Shown one piece after another: positions 46,202 to 54,744 of a stretch of DNA of 64,000 nucleotides; within the stretch, counting starts at the first letter, position 1, and each line of letters starts with the position of its first letter. Made by a program: the position numbers and the translations under genes. The notes under the pieces were generated by a model. The model had not been told where the DNA came from. It ran no database searches and saw only the letters and a list, made by a program, of their open reading frames with translations. Origin of the DNA: Ralstonia sp. NFACC01 (lineage in GTDB: Bacteria; Pseudomonadota; Gammaproteobacteria; Burkholderiales; Burkholderiaceae); the NCBI RefSeq assembly GCF_900115545.1, contig NZ_FOWV01000001.1:682001-746000 (forward strand), read 5' to 3'.

Positions 46202-47302
46202 TCAGTCGAGCGTCGAGCGGGATTTCAGCATGCGCCGCACGTCGCGGAAATCGTCGAAGGCGGCAAGGTCCTGCTCGATATTGCGCACCTGTTGGCGCAG
46301 CGCAGCGATCTCGAGGTCGAGTTTTTGCAAGACGGCGTCCGGCGGCAGCGCTTCGAATTGCTGATACCCGTACGTATATCGGAACGTGGTCTCGACCCGA
46401 TGGATCTGCCTGTCAAGCTCCCGCACCTGGTCTTTCAGGATCTGGTTGTAGTGCGTCAGTCGCGCTTCGCTGATCCGGTTGATGGAATGCTGGTCGATGT
46501 GCTCAAGCTCAAGCTGCAATTCCAGCAGTTGCAGCAGGTTGTTCTTGTCGTACGCCTCGTTGACGCGCTGCATGAGCCGTGTCTTCCGGTCCCGCTCCTG
46601 CGGATCGCTCTCCCGGTCCGGGTGTAGGGCGCTGGCGAGCTTGCGATAGACCTCGCGGATGGACAGGCTGATCTTCGCCTGCTCGTCTTCTTCCCGTGCT
46701 TCTGCGGCAAGTTGCTTGGGAGATTTCTGCCGGGCGGCCCGGCGGGCTTCGCGCTTGCTTGCGGCGGCGGCCTTTTTCTCGGCCCGTTGCTCGATGTGCG
46801 CGCGGGCGCGTTGCAGCAGCGCTTCCTCTGAGTGGTCATCCGTGTCGTCGCCCAGGTCGACCCCGAGCGCAGCTTCCAGCCTCGACTTCATCTCTGCGGC
46901 TTGCAGCGCGGTTTGCCGGTCGAAGTCTGTGCCGCTGTATTTGTTGTAGAGCGGCTTCAGGCTCGGGTCTTCATCAATCAGATCGCGTGCCAGATCGACG
47001 ATGAGCGCGGACATCTTGCGGCGCTCGGCTTTGGTAAAGCCGTCGTGCTCGTAGACTTGGTCGAGGCTGCGCACAAGGCGGATCTGCAACTCGGTGCGGG
47101 TTCGCTCCAGCGGCAGGAACTCGCTGGCATATCGGCTCTGGAACTGAACGGTAGCCGCCTCCCAGTCCGCCAGCCGCTTGCGCCGATTCTCGATCTGCTT
47201 GATCAGTGCGTTGAATGCTTTCTGGGCCTTCGACAGCGTTAGGGATTCGTCCGGGTGCTGATCGGGTGTAATGCTGATGGGCGGACGGTGTGCCTTGGTC
47301 AT
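46202..47302 (-). CDS. J-domain-like, highly charged helical protein
   Basis: A 366-residue cytoplasmic protein without signal peptide or TM segments. The N-terminal ~200 residues are charged and predicted helical, ending with a Lys/Arg/Ala-rich coiled-coil stretch (EQRAEKKAAAASKREARRAARQK). Residues ~213-255 resemble a J domain: SIREVYRKLASALHPDRESDP carries HPD at 227-229, and RKTRLMQRVNEAYDKNNLLQLLELQ follows. The final ~100 residues are again helical. The HPD motif implies stimulation of an Hsp70 ATPase; clients are unknown. It stands alone between the porin terminator and the ABC transporter operon. The assignment to a J protein rests on that motif and its helical context. Confidence 0.72.
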   Translation of the reverse strand: MTKAHRPPISITPDQHPDESLTLSKAQKAFNALIKQIENRRKRLADWEAATVQFQSRYASEFLPLERTRTELQIRLVRSLDQVYEHDGFTKAERRKMSALIVDLARDLIDEDPSLKPLYNKYSGTDFDRQTALQAAEMKSRLEAALGVDLGDDTDDHSEEALLQRARAHIEQRAEKKAAAASKREARRAARQKSPKQLAAEAREEDEQAKISLSIREVYRKLASALHPDRESDPQERDRKTRLMQRVNEAYDKNNLLQLLELQLELEHIDQHSINRISEARLTHYNQILKDQVRELDRQIHRVETTFRYTYGYQQFEALPPDAVLQKLDLEIAALRQQVRNIEQDLAAFDDFRDVRRMLKSRSTLD

Positions 47303-47317
47303 GGAGCGGAAATGTCG

Positions 47318-47339
47318 CGGGCTCCGCTAAGGGAGCCCG
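47318..47339. terminator. Hairpin between the ABC transporter ATPase and the J-like gene
   Basis: CGGGCTCC pairs with GGAGCCCG around a six-base loop, 50 bases after the ATPase stop on the minus strand. Only a weak T stretch follows, so termination is plausible but not certain. Confidence 0.45.
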
Positions 47340-47390
47340 GTCTGTGTGATGTGGCGGCCCTGAGCGCCGCGGTGACGCCCAGGAACGGGA

Positions 47391-48185
47391 TCAGCCCAGC
47401 AACAGCGCGTCGTCATCCACCTTGGCGCCGCGCGTTTCCTCGAACTTCTGCAGCAAGTGCGGCACGTCCAGGCCGCGGCGTTCCTCGCCTTGCACGTCGA
47501 GGATCACGTTGCCCTGATGCAGCATCACCGTGCGATCGCCGTAGTCGAGCGCCTGGCGCATGGAGTGGGTCACCATCATCGTCGTCAGCTTGCTCTCCGA
47601 GACGATCTTGGCGGTCAGCTCTAGCACGAAGGCGGCCGTTTTCGGGTCCAGCGCGGCAGTGTGCTCGTCCAGCAGCAGGATGCGCGACGGCTGCAGCGAT
47701 GCCATCAGCAGACTCACGGCCTGGCGCTGGCCGCCGGAGAGCAGACCAATGCGGTCGGTCAGGCGGTTTTCGAGGCCCAAGTCCAGCCGGCGCAGTTGCT
47801 CCCGGAAGATCTCGCGCCACTTGCAGTTGGTCGCGAACGAGAAACCGCGACGCTGCCCGCGGCACATGGCCAGCGACATGTTCTCTTCGATGGTCAGGTT
47901 TTCGCAGGTGCCGGCCATCGGGTCCTGGAACACGCGGGCGACCTTGTCGGCGCGTTGCCACGCGGTCTTGCGCGTGACGTCTTCGCCGTCGATGGTGATG
48001 CTGCCCGAATCGACGATGTAGTCACCGCTGATGGAGTTCAGGAACGTCGACTTGCCGGCGCCGTTCGAGCCGATCACAGCCACGAACTGGCCTGACGGGA
48101 TCTCCAGCGACAGACCGCGCAGCGCGCGCGTCTCGATGGGCGTGCCGGGGTTGAAGGTGAGGGTGAGTCCTTGTGCGCTCAGCAT
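47391..48185 (-). CDS. ABC transporter ATPase of the TrpXYZ-like uptake system
   Basis: A 264-residue importer ATPase: Walker A GSNGAGKS at 39-46, Q-loop VFQDPMAG, signature LSGGQRQAVSLLMASL, Walker B ILLLDEHTAALD and His switch THSMRQAL. The EH in place of the usual EP after Walker B is typical of this COG1101-type group. The ATG at 48185 follows the permease stop by one base. With the permease and binding protein upstream it makes a complete three-gene importer, related to streptococcal TrpXYZ; the substrate is not established in proteobacteria. Confidence 0.9.
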   Translation of the reverse strand: MLSAQGLTLTFNPGTPIETRALRGLSLEIPSGQFVAVIGSNGAGKSTFLNSISGDYIVDSGSITIDGEDVTRKTAWQRADKVARVFQDPMAGTCENLTIEENMSLAMCRGQRRGFSFATNCKWREIFREQLRRLDLGLENRLTDRIGLLSGGQRQAVSLLMASLQPSRILLLDEHTAALDPKTAAFVLELTAKIVSESKLTTMMVTHSMRQALDYGDRTVMLHQGNVILDVQGEERRGLDVPHLLQKFEETRGAKVDDDALLLG

Positions 48186-48186
48186 G

Positions 48187-49095
48187 TCAGTTCCCCTTGG
48201 TAGTAGTCTTGACGAACTTGCCGAACACCTTGCGGCGCACACCGGGCAGTACGAGGGCGATCACCACCAGCGCGGCGGTCACCATGTTCAGATCCTGTGC
48301 TTGCAGGCCGATGAAATCGCTGTTGAGCGCCAAGGCGATGAAGAATCGATACAGGATCGCGCCCACCACCACGGCCAGCGTGGTCAGCACCAGGCGGCGT
48401 GCCGGCAGCACGGTCTCGCCGATGATGACGGCGGCCAGGCCGATGACGATGGTGCCGATCCCCATCGACACGTCGGCGCCGCCCTGTGTTTGCGCGTACA
48501 GCGCGCCAGCAAGCGCCACCAGTGCGTTGGACAGCGCCATGCCGGCCAGCGTGGCCGCGCCCGTGGCAACGCCCTGCGCGCGAGCCATGCGCGGGTTGGC
48601 ACCGGTCGCGCGCAGCGACAGGCCGATCTGCGTCGAGAAGAACCAGTCCACCAGCAGCTTGACGATCACCACGACCACGCCCAGCAGCACGGGGCGGAAC
48701 ACGTAGTCGGGCATCCATTCGGGCTGCAGCAGCGAGAAGATCGTCGGTTCGGAGATCAGTGGCACGTTCGGCTTGCCCATGATGCGCAGGTTGACCGAGT
48801 ACAGCGCGATCATCATCAGGATACTGGCGAGCAGATCCATGATTTTCAGGCGAACGTTGAGCCAGCCCGTGATGAAACCGGCAACTGCGCCGGCCAGCGT
48901 GCCACCCAGCGTCGACATGAACGGGTCGTGTCCGCCGGCGATGAGCGTGGCCGCCACAGCGCCGCCCATCGGAAAGCTGCCGTCGACAGTGAGGTCAGGG
49001 AAGTTAAGGATGCGGAAGGAGATCAGCACCCCGAGCGCCACGAGACTGAAGATCAGACCGATCTCCAGGGCGCCGAGCAATGAAAACAGTGACAT
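48187..49095 (-). CDS. ABC transporter permease of the TrpXYZ-like uptake system
   Basis: A 302-residue permease of the LivH-like superfamily with eight or more hydrophobic helices. LISFRILNFPDLTVDGSFPM near residue 25 and LSNALVALAGALYAQTQGGADV near 190 are characteristic of the COG4120 group. The ATG at 49095 begins at the first membrane helix; the frame to 49137 is leader. It lies 177 bases after the binding-protein gene, with a hairpin in the gap, and one base before the ATPase gene. Confidence 0.9.
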   Translation of the reverse strand: MSLFSLLGALEIGLIFSLVALGVLISFRILNFPDLTVDGSFPMGGAVAATLIAGGHDPFMSTLGGTLAGAVAGFITGWLNVRLKIMDLLASILMMIALYSVNLRIMGKPNVPLISEPTIFSLLQPEWMPDYVFRPVLLGVVVVIVKLLVDWFFSTQIGLSLRATGANPRMARAQGVATGAATLAGMALSNALVALAGALYAQTQGGADVSMGIGTIVIGLAAVIIGETVLPARRLVLTTLAVVVGAILYRFFIALALNSDFIGLQAQDLNMVTAALVVIALVLPGVRRKVFGKFVKTTTKGN

Positions 49096-49231
49096 GACAG
49101 AGTAGGGCGCGGTGGTTGGGCACCGGCCTGTATGCAATGAACGGGGACGCTTATGGGTAGCAGCGTAAGCGCCCGGCCATTATGCGGCGGATAGCCGCGT
49201 TGAGGCTCGGGCAGCCAGACCCGCGCCAGGA

Positions 49232-49253
49232 CGGCTCCGCCAGGCGGAGGCCG
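49232..49253. other. Intercistronic hairpin in the TrpXYZ-like operon
   Basis: CGGCTCCGC pairs with GCGGAGGCCG (one bulge) around CAG, just after the binding-protein stop. There is no T tract, so it is a candidate mRNA-stabilising or attenuating structure rather than a full terminator. Confidence 0.45.
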
Positions 49254-49272
49254 GCCCCCGACGCCTTGTGAG

Positions 49273-50253
49273 TTACTTGATGACTTCCTTGGCGTCCTTC
49301 AGCAGATCCGCCGACAGGGTCGCGCCTTGCTTCTTGGCCGCGCCTTCGTTCACGAACAGCTCCAGGTCGGTGCTGCCGGCCGAGGCGATGGCGCCCGGCT
49401 TCTCACCCTTCAGGATGCGGGCGACGACCTTGCCGGTCTGCTGGCCGAGCTTGTAGTAGTTGATGCCCAGCGCCGCGATGGCGCCACGCTTCACGCTATC
49501 GGTATCGCCAGCCACCAGCGGGATCTTCGCTTCGTTGGCCACCTTCACCAGCGATTCGTACGCCGACACCACGTTGTTGTCGGTGTTCGTGTAAATCACG
49601 TCGACCTTGCCGATCAGGTTCTTGGCGGCCGGGGCGATGTCCACGGTACGCGGTGCGGCCGATTCGACCAGCGTCATGCCTTGCGCCGACAGCAGCTTCT
49701 TCAGCTCAGTGACGACCACGACCGAGTTCGCTTCACCCGGGTTGTAGACCATGCCCACGCGCTTGGCATTCGGCACCACACGCTTGATCAGGGCGATCTG
49801 CTTGTCCAGCGGCAGCTTGTCAGACACGCCGGTCACGTTGGTGCCGGTCGGCTCCCAGCTCTTGACCAGTTGTGCGGCCACAGGATCCGTCACGCCCGAA
49901 TACACGACGGGGATCGACTTGGTGGCAGCCACAACGGCCTGCGCCGACGGCGTGGCGATGGCGATGATGGCGTCCGGCTTGTCGCCAATGAACTTGCGGG
50001 CGATCTGCGCGGCGGTGGCCGTGCTGCCTTGCGCGCTCTGGTATTCCCACTTCAGGTTCTTGCCTGCGTCAAAGCCTTCGGCCTTGAGCTGTTCCTTGGC
50101 GCCGTCGCGGATGGCGTCGAGCGCCGGGTGCTCAACGATGGCGAGCACTTCAACCGACTTCGTGGCCTGGGCCAGCGCCGGTGCGGCTTGCAGCAGAGCC
50201 ATCGGAATGGCAGCAAGCGCGGCAAGGCGGAAGGCGTGCTTGAACGTGGACAT
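49273..50253 (-). CDS. ABC substrate-binding protein, TrpX family (PF04392 type)
   Basis: A 326-residue periplasmic protein with signal peptide (LQAAPALA-QA). Diagnostic stretches are SVEVLAIVEHPALDAIRDGAKEQL at the mature start, IPVVYSGVTDPVAAQLVKSW in the middle, and DVIYTNTDNNVVSAYESLV and GALGINYYKLGQQTGKVV-like blocks in the second lobe. The family binds aromatic amino acids in streptococci (TrpX); proteobacterial ligands are mostly undetermined. The ATG at 50253 has AGGAG seven bases upstream. It is first in the operon, before the permease and ATPase. Confidence 0.9.
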   Translation of the reverse strand: MSTFKHAFRLAALAAIPMALLQAAPALAQATKSVEVLAIVEHPALDAIRDGAKEQLKAEGFDAGKNLKWEYQSAQGSTATAAQIARKFIGDKPDAIIAIATPSAQAVVAATKSIPVVYSGVTDPVAAQLVKSWEPTGTNVTGVSDKLPLDKQIALIKRVVPNAKRVGMVYNPGEANSVVVVTELKKLLSAQGMTLVESAAPRTVDIAPAAKNLIGKVDVIYTNTDNNVVSAYESLVKVANEAKIPLVAGDTDSVKRGAIAALGINYYKLGQQTGKVVARILKGEKPGAIASAGSTDLELFVNEGAAKKQGATLSADLLKDAKEVIK

Positions 50254-50497
50254 AAGGATCTCCTGTTTCCTTTTGGGTGGTTTCGCTCTGGCAGCGAGCG
50301 GGATGTGCCCGCGCCGGCGTGGTTGGTTTTTCAGACTCTCTTGATTCTTGGTTGCACCGAAGCAGTGCAATGCCGGCGCACGTGGGCGCACATTATGGGA
50401 CAAATCGCAATGCTTTTCAGCAAACACTTCAAAAGAACTCGGGGGGGGTGCAGGAGGGGCATTCCGGTTGCGTGCGATGCAACGCGGCCATCAAGTC

Positions 50498-50523
50498 AAA
50501 AAGGGGCACGAGGCCCCTTTTTT
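50498..50523 (-). terminator. Rho-independent terminator after the PpiC-type foldase (minus strand)
   Basis: On the minus strand AAAAAAGGGGC pairs with GCCCCTTTTTT around CTCGT. It lies 23 bases after the foldase stop and ends the msrB-yciB-bolA-foldase group. Confidence 0.88.
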
Positions 50524-50545
50524 CACTGCCCCAACGGGCTGCTGC

Positions 50546-51343
50546 TTACTGGATCTTCGCTTTTTCGCGCAGGTCTTTCAGCATCGCCTGGAACTTGCTG
50601 CGTTGCCAGTTCTGATCGCCCATCATCATTTCGAGCAGTTGCGGCTTGACGTCTTCATACGACGGGATCTTCGCGTCGCGCGTGTCGTCCAGACGGATCA
50701 CGTGCCAGCCGAATTGCGTCTTGACCGGCGTCTGGGTGATCTGGCCCTTCTTCAGGCCGGTAAGAGCTGCCGAGAATTCCGGAACGTAGGTGCCCGGGTT
50801 CGCCCAGTCCAGATCGCCGCCGTTAGCGCCCGATCCCTTGTCCTTCGATTGCGCCTTGGCGATGTCTTCAAACTTGGCGCCAGCCTTCAGCTTGGCGATG
50901 ATGGCCTTTGCGTCGGCTTCCTTGTCCACCAGGATGTGGTGGGCGTGGTATTCCTTGCCGTTGCCGAACTGCGCCTTGATCTTGTCGTACTGCTTGTGCA
51001 GTTCGTCTTCGGTGGCGGGGCTGTTCTTGACGTAGTCTTCAAACTCGGCTGCCACCAGCACGTTCAGTCGTGCAGAAGCCAGTTGCTCCTGAACGTCGTC
51101 GCGCTCCAGCAGACCGCGCTTGGCGGCGTCCTGCTCGATCAGTTCACGATCGACCAGCATGTCGCGGGCCTTGGCACGCAGCTCGGGCGATTCGGGCTGG
51201 CCCGACTTCTTGATCAGCGCGTCCACCTTGGCGCTCGGGATGGCTTTGCCGTTGACCACCGCGGCGTTTTGCGCCATGGCGGGAGCAACGGTCGCAGCAA
51301 TGGCAACAGCCAGCAGGCTGGCAGTGAGGCTGGAAATCTTCAT
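50546..51343 (-). CDS. Periplasmic parvulin-type peptidyl-prolyl isomerase
   Basis: A 265-residue exported foldase. The signal peptide ends near AIAATVAPAMA-QN. A SurA/PrsA-like N-terminal helical region follows, then a parvulin domain at roughly residues 130-230 (EYHAHHILVDKEADAKAII, GSGANGGDLDWANPG, KTQFGWHVIRLDDTR). It assists folding of outer-membrane or periplasmic proteins. It is the last gene of the cluster yciB-bolA-foldase, a conserved arrangement in Burkholderiales. No membrane anchor or lipobox is visible, so it should be soluble in the periplasm. Confidence 0.93.
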   Translation of the reverse strand: MKISSLTASLLAVAIAATVAPAMAQNAAVVNGKAIPSAKVDALIKKSGQPESPELRAKARDMLVDRELIEQDAAKRGLLERDDVQEQLASARLNVLVAAEFEDYVKNSPATEDELHKQYDKIKAQFGNGKEYHAHHILVDKEADAKAIIAKLKAGAKFEDIAKAQSKDKGSGANGGDLDWANPGTYVPEFSAALTGLKKGQITQTPVKTQFGWHVIRLDDTRDAKIPSYEDVKPQLLEMMMGDQNWQRSKFQAMLKDLREKAKIQ

Positions 51344-51385
51344 GGGATTGCGTTCGAGGGAAGGACGAGTGAGCGTGGAATGCGC

Positions 51386-51658
51386 TTACGTGTTTTCTTC
51401 GGGAGTGACCGCGCGGATCGCCAGGGCATGAATTGCCGCCGGCCACAGCGTGTGCAGCGCATCATACACCATGCGATGGCGCGCCAAACGGTTCTTGCCG
51501 GCAAAGGCCGCGCTGACGATTTCGACGTTGTAATGGCCGCCGCCGGAGGCCGCGCCGGCGTGTCCGGCATGCTTGGCACTGTCGTCTTCCACGACGAGGT
51601 GGGCGGGCTGGAACGCCTCGCGCAGGAGGCGTTCGATTTCTCGCGGATCTGCGGCCAT
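51386..51658 (-). CDS. bolA: BolA-family protein
   Basis: A 90-residue BolA/IbaG-family protein. The class-II KH-like fold is seen in LLREAFQPAHLVVEDDSAKHAGHAG, NVEIVSAAFAGKNRLARHRMVYDAL and the C-terminal HALAIRAVTPEE. BolA proteins associate with monothiol glutaredoxins to sense or transfer iron-sulfur clusters and affect morphology under stress. The ATG at 51658 overlaps the yciB stop by one base, so a 150-codon upstream extension of the frame is a shadow of yciB. It is followed by the periplasmic foldase. Confidence 0.93.
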   Translation of the reverse strand: MAADPREIERLLREAFQPAHLVVEDDSAKHAGHAGAASGGGHYNVEIVSAAFAGKNRLARHRMVYDALHTLWPAAIHALAIRAVTPEENT

Positions 51659-52230
51659 CAGCGGTCGTCTCCAATGTTGGCGTCGTTGGCCGCGTTGGCG
51701 GGGCGCTCCTGCATGTGGCGCGCCAGCCAGACACTTTGCGCAAGGATGAACACCACCATCAGGCCCATCGAGCCGAACAGCTTGAAGTTGACCCACACGT
51801 CGGTATCGAAGTTGTAGGCCACGTAGAGGTTCAGGCAGCCCATGACCAGGAAGAACAGCGCCCACACCAGGTTCAGGCGGCCCCACATCGGCTCGGGCAG
51901 CGATACCTGCTGCTCCATCATGGCGCGGATGAGGTTCTTGCGAACGAACACCACGCTGCCCAGCAGCACCACGCCAAACAGCCAATACAGCACCGTCGGC
52001 TTCCACTTGATGAACGTCTCGTTGTGAAAGATGAGCGTGGCGCCGCCAAACACACCGATGATGAGCAGCGACAGCCACTGCATGGCGTCGACCTTGCGGT
52101 GCTTGAACCACACCCAGGCGATCTGCAGCACGGTGGCGACCATCGCGACGGTGGTCGCCACATAAATACCGGCCACCTTGAAGGCAGCAAAGAACAGGAT
52201 GACCGGGAACAGATCGAACAGGAATTTCAT
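51658..52230 (-). CDS. yciB: Inner-membrane-spanning protein YciB (septation protein A)
   Basis: A 190-residue membrane protein with five or more TM segments, beginning [19 protein letters not shown] and containing the family blocks [20 protein letters not shown] and [23 protein letters not shown]. It is involved in envelope organisation and normal division at the septum, interacting with the elongasome and divisome in E. coli. It overlaps bolA by one base and lies 34 bases after msrB; the three form a conserved operon. Confidence 0.95.
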   Translation of the reverse strand: MKFLFDLFPVILFFAAFKVAGIYVATTVAMVATVLQIAWVWFKHRKVDAMQWLSLLIIGVFGGATLIFHNETFIKWKPTVLYWLFGVVLLGSVVFVRKNLIRAMMEQQVSLPEPMWGRLNLVWALFFLVMGCLNLYVAYNFDTDVWVNFKLFGSMGLMVVFILAQSVWLARHMQERPANAANDANIGDDR

Positions 52231-52264
52231 GCGGGAACGCGCTTAGGTGGGCAGGGGCGGAAGA

Positions 52265-52651
52265 TCAATCGCCGAATTTTAGCGCAGCCGAGTTGATGCA
52301 ATACCGCAGACCGGTGGGCGCAGGGCCATCTTCGAACACGTGGCCGAGGTGCGCGCCGCAGTTCTTGCATTGCACTTCGATGCGCAGCATGCCGTGCGAG
52401 CGGTCGGTTTTCTCGGCGATCACCTCGCCGTTGATGGGCTGGAAATAGCTCGGCCAGCCGCAACCGGCATCAAACTTGGTCGACGATTCAAACAGCGGCG
52501 TGCCGCAGCAGACGCAGTTGTAGACGCCCCGGTCCCAGTGGTCCCAATATTTGCCCGTGAAGGGCCGTTCGGTGGCCGCTTCGCGGGTGACGCGGTATTC
52601 GATGTCGGAGAGTTGGTCGCGCCATTCGGCGTCGGATTTCATGACGGTCAT
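52265..52651 (-). CDS. msrB: Peptide-methionine (R)-S-oxide reductase
   Basis: A 128-residue MsrB that reduces methionine-R-sulfoxide in proteins. Zinc ligands are the pairs C46/C49 (NCVCC) and C95/C98 (CKNC); the catalytic Cys118 is in [11 protein letters not shown], and Cys64 in DAGCGWPSY is the likely resolving residue. The first ATG at 52651 is used, with GGAG about ten bases upstream; an ATG three codons later is equally possible. It leads the operon with yciB, bolA and the foldase. Cytoplasmic, since no signal peptide is present. Confidence 0.96.
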   Translation of the reverse strand: MTVMKSDAEWRDQLSDIEYRVTREAATERPFTGKYWDHWDRGVYNCVCCGTPLFESSTKFDAGCGWPSYFQPINGEVIAEKTDRSHGMLRIEVQCKNCGAHLGHVFEDGPAPTGLRYCINSAALKFGD

Positions 52652-52810
52652 GGTGATGAGACTCCTTGTTGGATTCGGCAGCCGCAGGATGGAATCGATC
52701 GGGCGGCTGACTTTGTTTTGTCGTGCTAGTGCGGCAATCCTGACAGGCGCGGATTAGAGCATGGTGTCAGTACCGGCGCATCACGCCTGGCTACATATCG
52801 GCATGCCGGA

Positions 52811-54400
52811 TCACGACGAGCAGCTCACTTCCAACGACGATGCCCAATCGGGTGCAGGCTGCGCGTAATGCTCGAAGCCGGGGTGGTCGTCAAACGGGCG
52901 GGCGAGCACGGCGCGCAGGTTTTCGACTTCGGAGAAATCCTTTTCCTTGGCGCGGCGGATGGCGATTTCAGCCAGGTGGTTGCGCAGTACGTATTTCGGA
53001 TTGACGCGATGCATGGCGGCAGCGCGCTCGTCGTCGGATTGCGGTTCGGCCTGCAAGCGCTGGCGATAGGCGGCAAGCCACGCGTCTGCGGCTGCGCGAT
53101 CGAAGAAGAAATCGCGCACGGTGCGCGCTTCTGCCGCGGCGGGCGTGTCGTCGCGGCGCACTTCGGCAAGGTGGCGGAAGAACAACGTGTAATCGGTGCG
53201 CTGTGTGTGCAGCAGCTTGAACAGGTCGCCAAAGAGGGTTTCGTCTTCGTCCTGCGCGGTGGAGAGGCCCAGCTTGGCGCGATAACGTGCGTAGAAGGCT
53301 GCGCCGTAGACGTCGCGATAGGTCAGCAACACGTTTTGTGCAGCATCGATGGCAGGTTGGGCCTGCGCTTCGTCGCTCAAATTGACGAAAACGTCGGGAT
53401 CTTCGCCGAACAAAGGCAGCAACGCCTGCGCGAGGCAGAACAGATTCCAGTAGCCGATTTGCGGCTGCTGTGCGTAGGCGTAACGGCCGCCGGTGTCGGA
53501 GTGGTTGCAGATGTGGTTGGCGTCAAAGCCATCCAGGAAGCCGAAGGGGCCGTAGTCGAGCGTGAGGCCGAGGATCGACATGTTGTCGGTGTTCATCACG
53601 CCGTGGCAGAAGCCAACGGCCTGCCAATCGGCCATCAGTTCAGCCGTGCGGCGGGCCAGCTCGCGCAGCAGGGCGAGATACGGTTGCGGCTCGCTGCGGC
53701 AGGCGGGGTAGAAGCGGTCGATGACGTAATCGGCAAGTGCGCGAAGCTGGGGCAGTTGTTCGCTGGCCGCAAAGTGCTCGAAGTGGCCGAAGCGCACGAA
53801 CGACGGCGCAAGGCGTGTGACAACGGCGGCGGTTTCGATCTCTTCGCGGCGGACGGGGGCGTCAGCGCCGGTCACGCACAGGGCGCGGGTGGTTGGAATC
53901 CCAAGTCCTGCCATGGCTTCCGAGCACAGAAATTCGCGGATGGACGAGCGCAGCACAGCCCGCCCGTCACCCATGCGCGAATACGGCGTACGGCCGGCGC
54001 CTTTGAGCTGGACTTCGCAGGGGCCATCGGCGGTCTGCAGCTCGGCTAGCAACAGCGCGCGGCCATCGCCCAACTGCCCGGCCCACACGCCGAACTGATG
54101 GCCCGAATACACGGTGGCGAGCGGATCGCTCCAGGGGGCGACGGCGTTCCCGGTAAAGACGGCCAGCCCGGCGGGGGTGTCAAGTTCTGCTCGCGAAAGG
54201 CCGAGCGACGCTGCGGCGTCCGGCGAGAAGCCCACCAGATAGGGCTGGCCAATCGGTCCGGAAGGCATGGGCATCGGCGGCAGGCGCGTCAGAAAGCGTT
54301 CGCCCAGCGCTGAGAAGCCAGGGGCGGCGGCGGGGCGGCCTGCCCAGTCGAAATGGTTCGCAAGGGAATCGTCAGGCAAGGCGGCGGGCGAGGCAGTCAT
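52811..54400 (-). CDS. selO: Protein adenylyltransferase SelO (YdiU family)
   Basis: A 529-residue pseudokinase-fold enzyme that transfers AMP from ATP to Ser, Thr or Tyr residues in proteins. Family blocks are complete: [19 protein letters not shown] at about residue 98, [19 protein letters not shown] near 130, [27 protein letters not shown] and [11 protein letters not shown]. The protein ends EVSCSS, with Cys in the position of the C-terminal selenocysteine of eukaryotic SelO. The ATG at 54400 begins the family N-terminus; the longer frame to 54448 is leader. It is divergent from the acyl-CoA ligase gene. Confidence 0.96.
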   Translation of the reverse strand: MTASPAALPDDSLANHFDWAGRPAAAPGFSALGERFLTRLPPMPMPSGPIGQPYLVGFSPDAAASLGLSRAELDTPAGLAVFTGNAVAPWSDPLATVYSGHQFGVWAGQLGDGRALLLAELQTADGPCEVQLKGAGRTPYSRMGDGRAVLRSSIREFLCSEAMAGLGIPTTRALCVTGADAPVRREEIETAAVVTRLAPSFVRFGHFEHFAASEQLPQLRALADYVIDRFYPACRSEPQPYLALLRELARRTAELMADWQAVGFCHGVMNTDNMSILGLTLDYGPFGFLDGFDANHICNHSDTGGRYAYAQQPQIGYWNLFCLAQALLPLFGEDPDVFVNLSDEAQAQPAIDAAQNVLLTYRDVYGAAFYARYRAKLGLSTAQDEDETLFGDLFKLLHTQRTDYTLFFRHLAEVRRDDTPAAAEARTVRDFFFDRAAADAWLAAYRQRLQAEPQSDDERAAAMHRVNPKYVLRNHLAEIAIRRAKEKDFSEVENLRAVLARPFDDHPGFEHYAQPAPDWASSLEVSCSS

Positions 54401-54670
54401 GGGATGGGGCGGCAGGGCATGCGGCGGATAGCACAGGAAACGGCGCAAAAACAGTGCCGAACCTTCAAATGTTGTGCGCTTTGCAGCGCAGCAAAATACG
54501 CTTCACGTAGGGGAAAACGCCATGTTGAGACGCAGCAACGCTATCGCGTATTGTACTTGCGAGTAAAGAAAGCTGCAGCCTGCGAACCCTTGCACCACAA
54601 CGATTCGCAGGGTTTTACAGATGGCCGGGTAAACATGGGGGCCGATGTGGCAGCGCACAACAATATCCCG
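54401..54670. other. Divergent selO/ligase intergenic region
   Basis: Together with the promoter region that follows, this makes 344 bases without a gene. It contains a hairpin (TGCGCT-TTGC-AGCGCA, 54475-54490) close to the selO start, which could be an operator for selO. A 127-codon open frame across it resembles no protein and is rejected. Confidence 0.45.
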
Positions 54671-54724
54671 TTGACGTGCTTGGCGATCACGGGAACAATC
54701 GGCCAAAAAATAGAACGGTTGTTC
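54671..54724 (+). promoter_or_regulatory. Candidate promoter and operator of the acyl-CoA ligase gene
   Basis: TTGACG (54671-54676) and AACAAT (54694-54699) have a 17-base spacer. GAACGGTTGTTC at 54713-54724, an inverted repeat with GAAC/GTTC arms, begins just after the expected transcription start. A repressor bound there would block transcription; TetR-type regulators of fatty-acid genes often bind such sites, but the regulator is not identified. Confidence 0.5.
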
Positions 54725-54744
54725 AGTTTTTTCTAGGAGACACC

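Noticed and set aside
54353-54736. A 127-codon plus-strand frame in the selO/ligase gap
   Set aside because: It starts inside selO on the other strand, covers the promoter and operator candidates, and has no family features.
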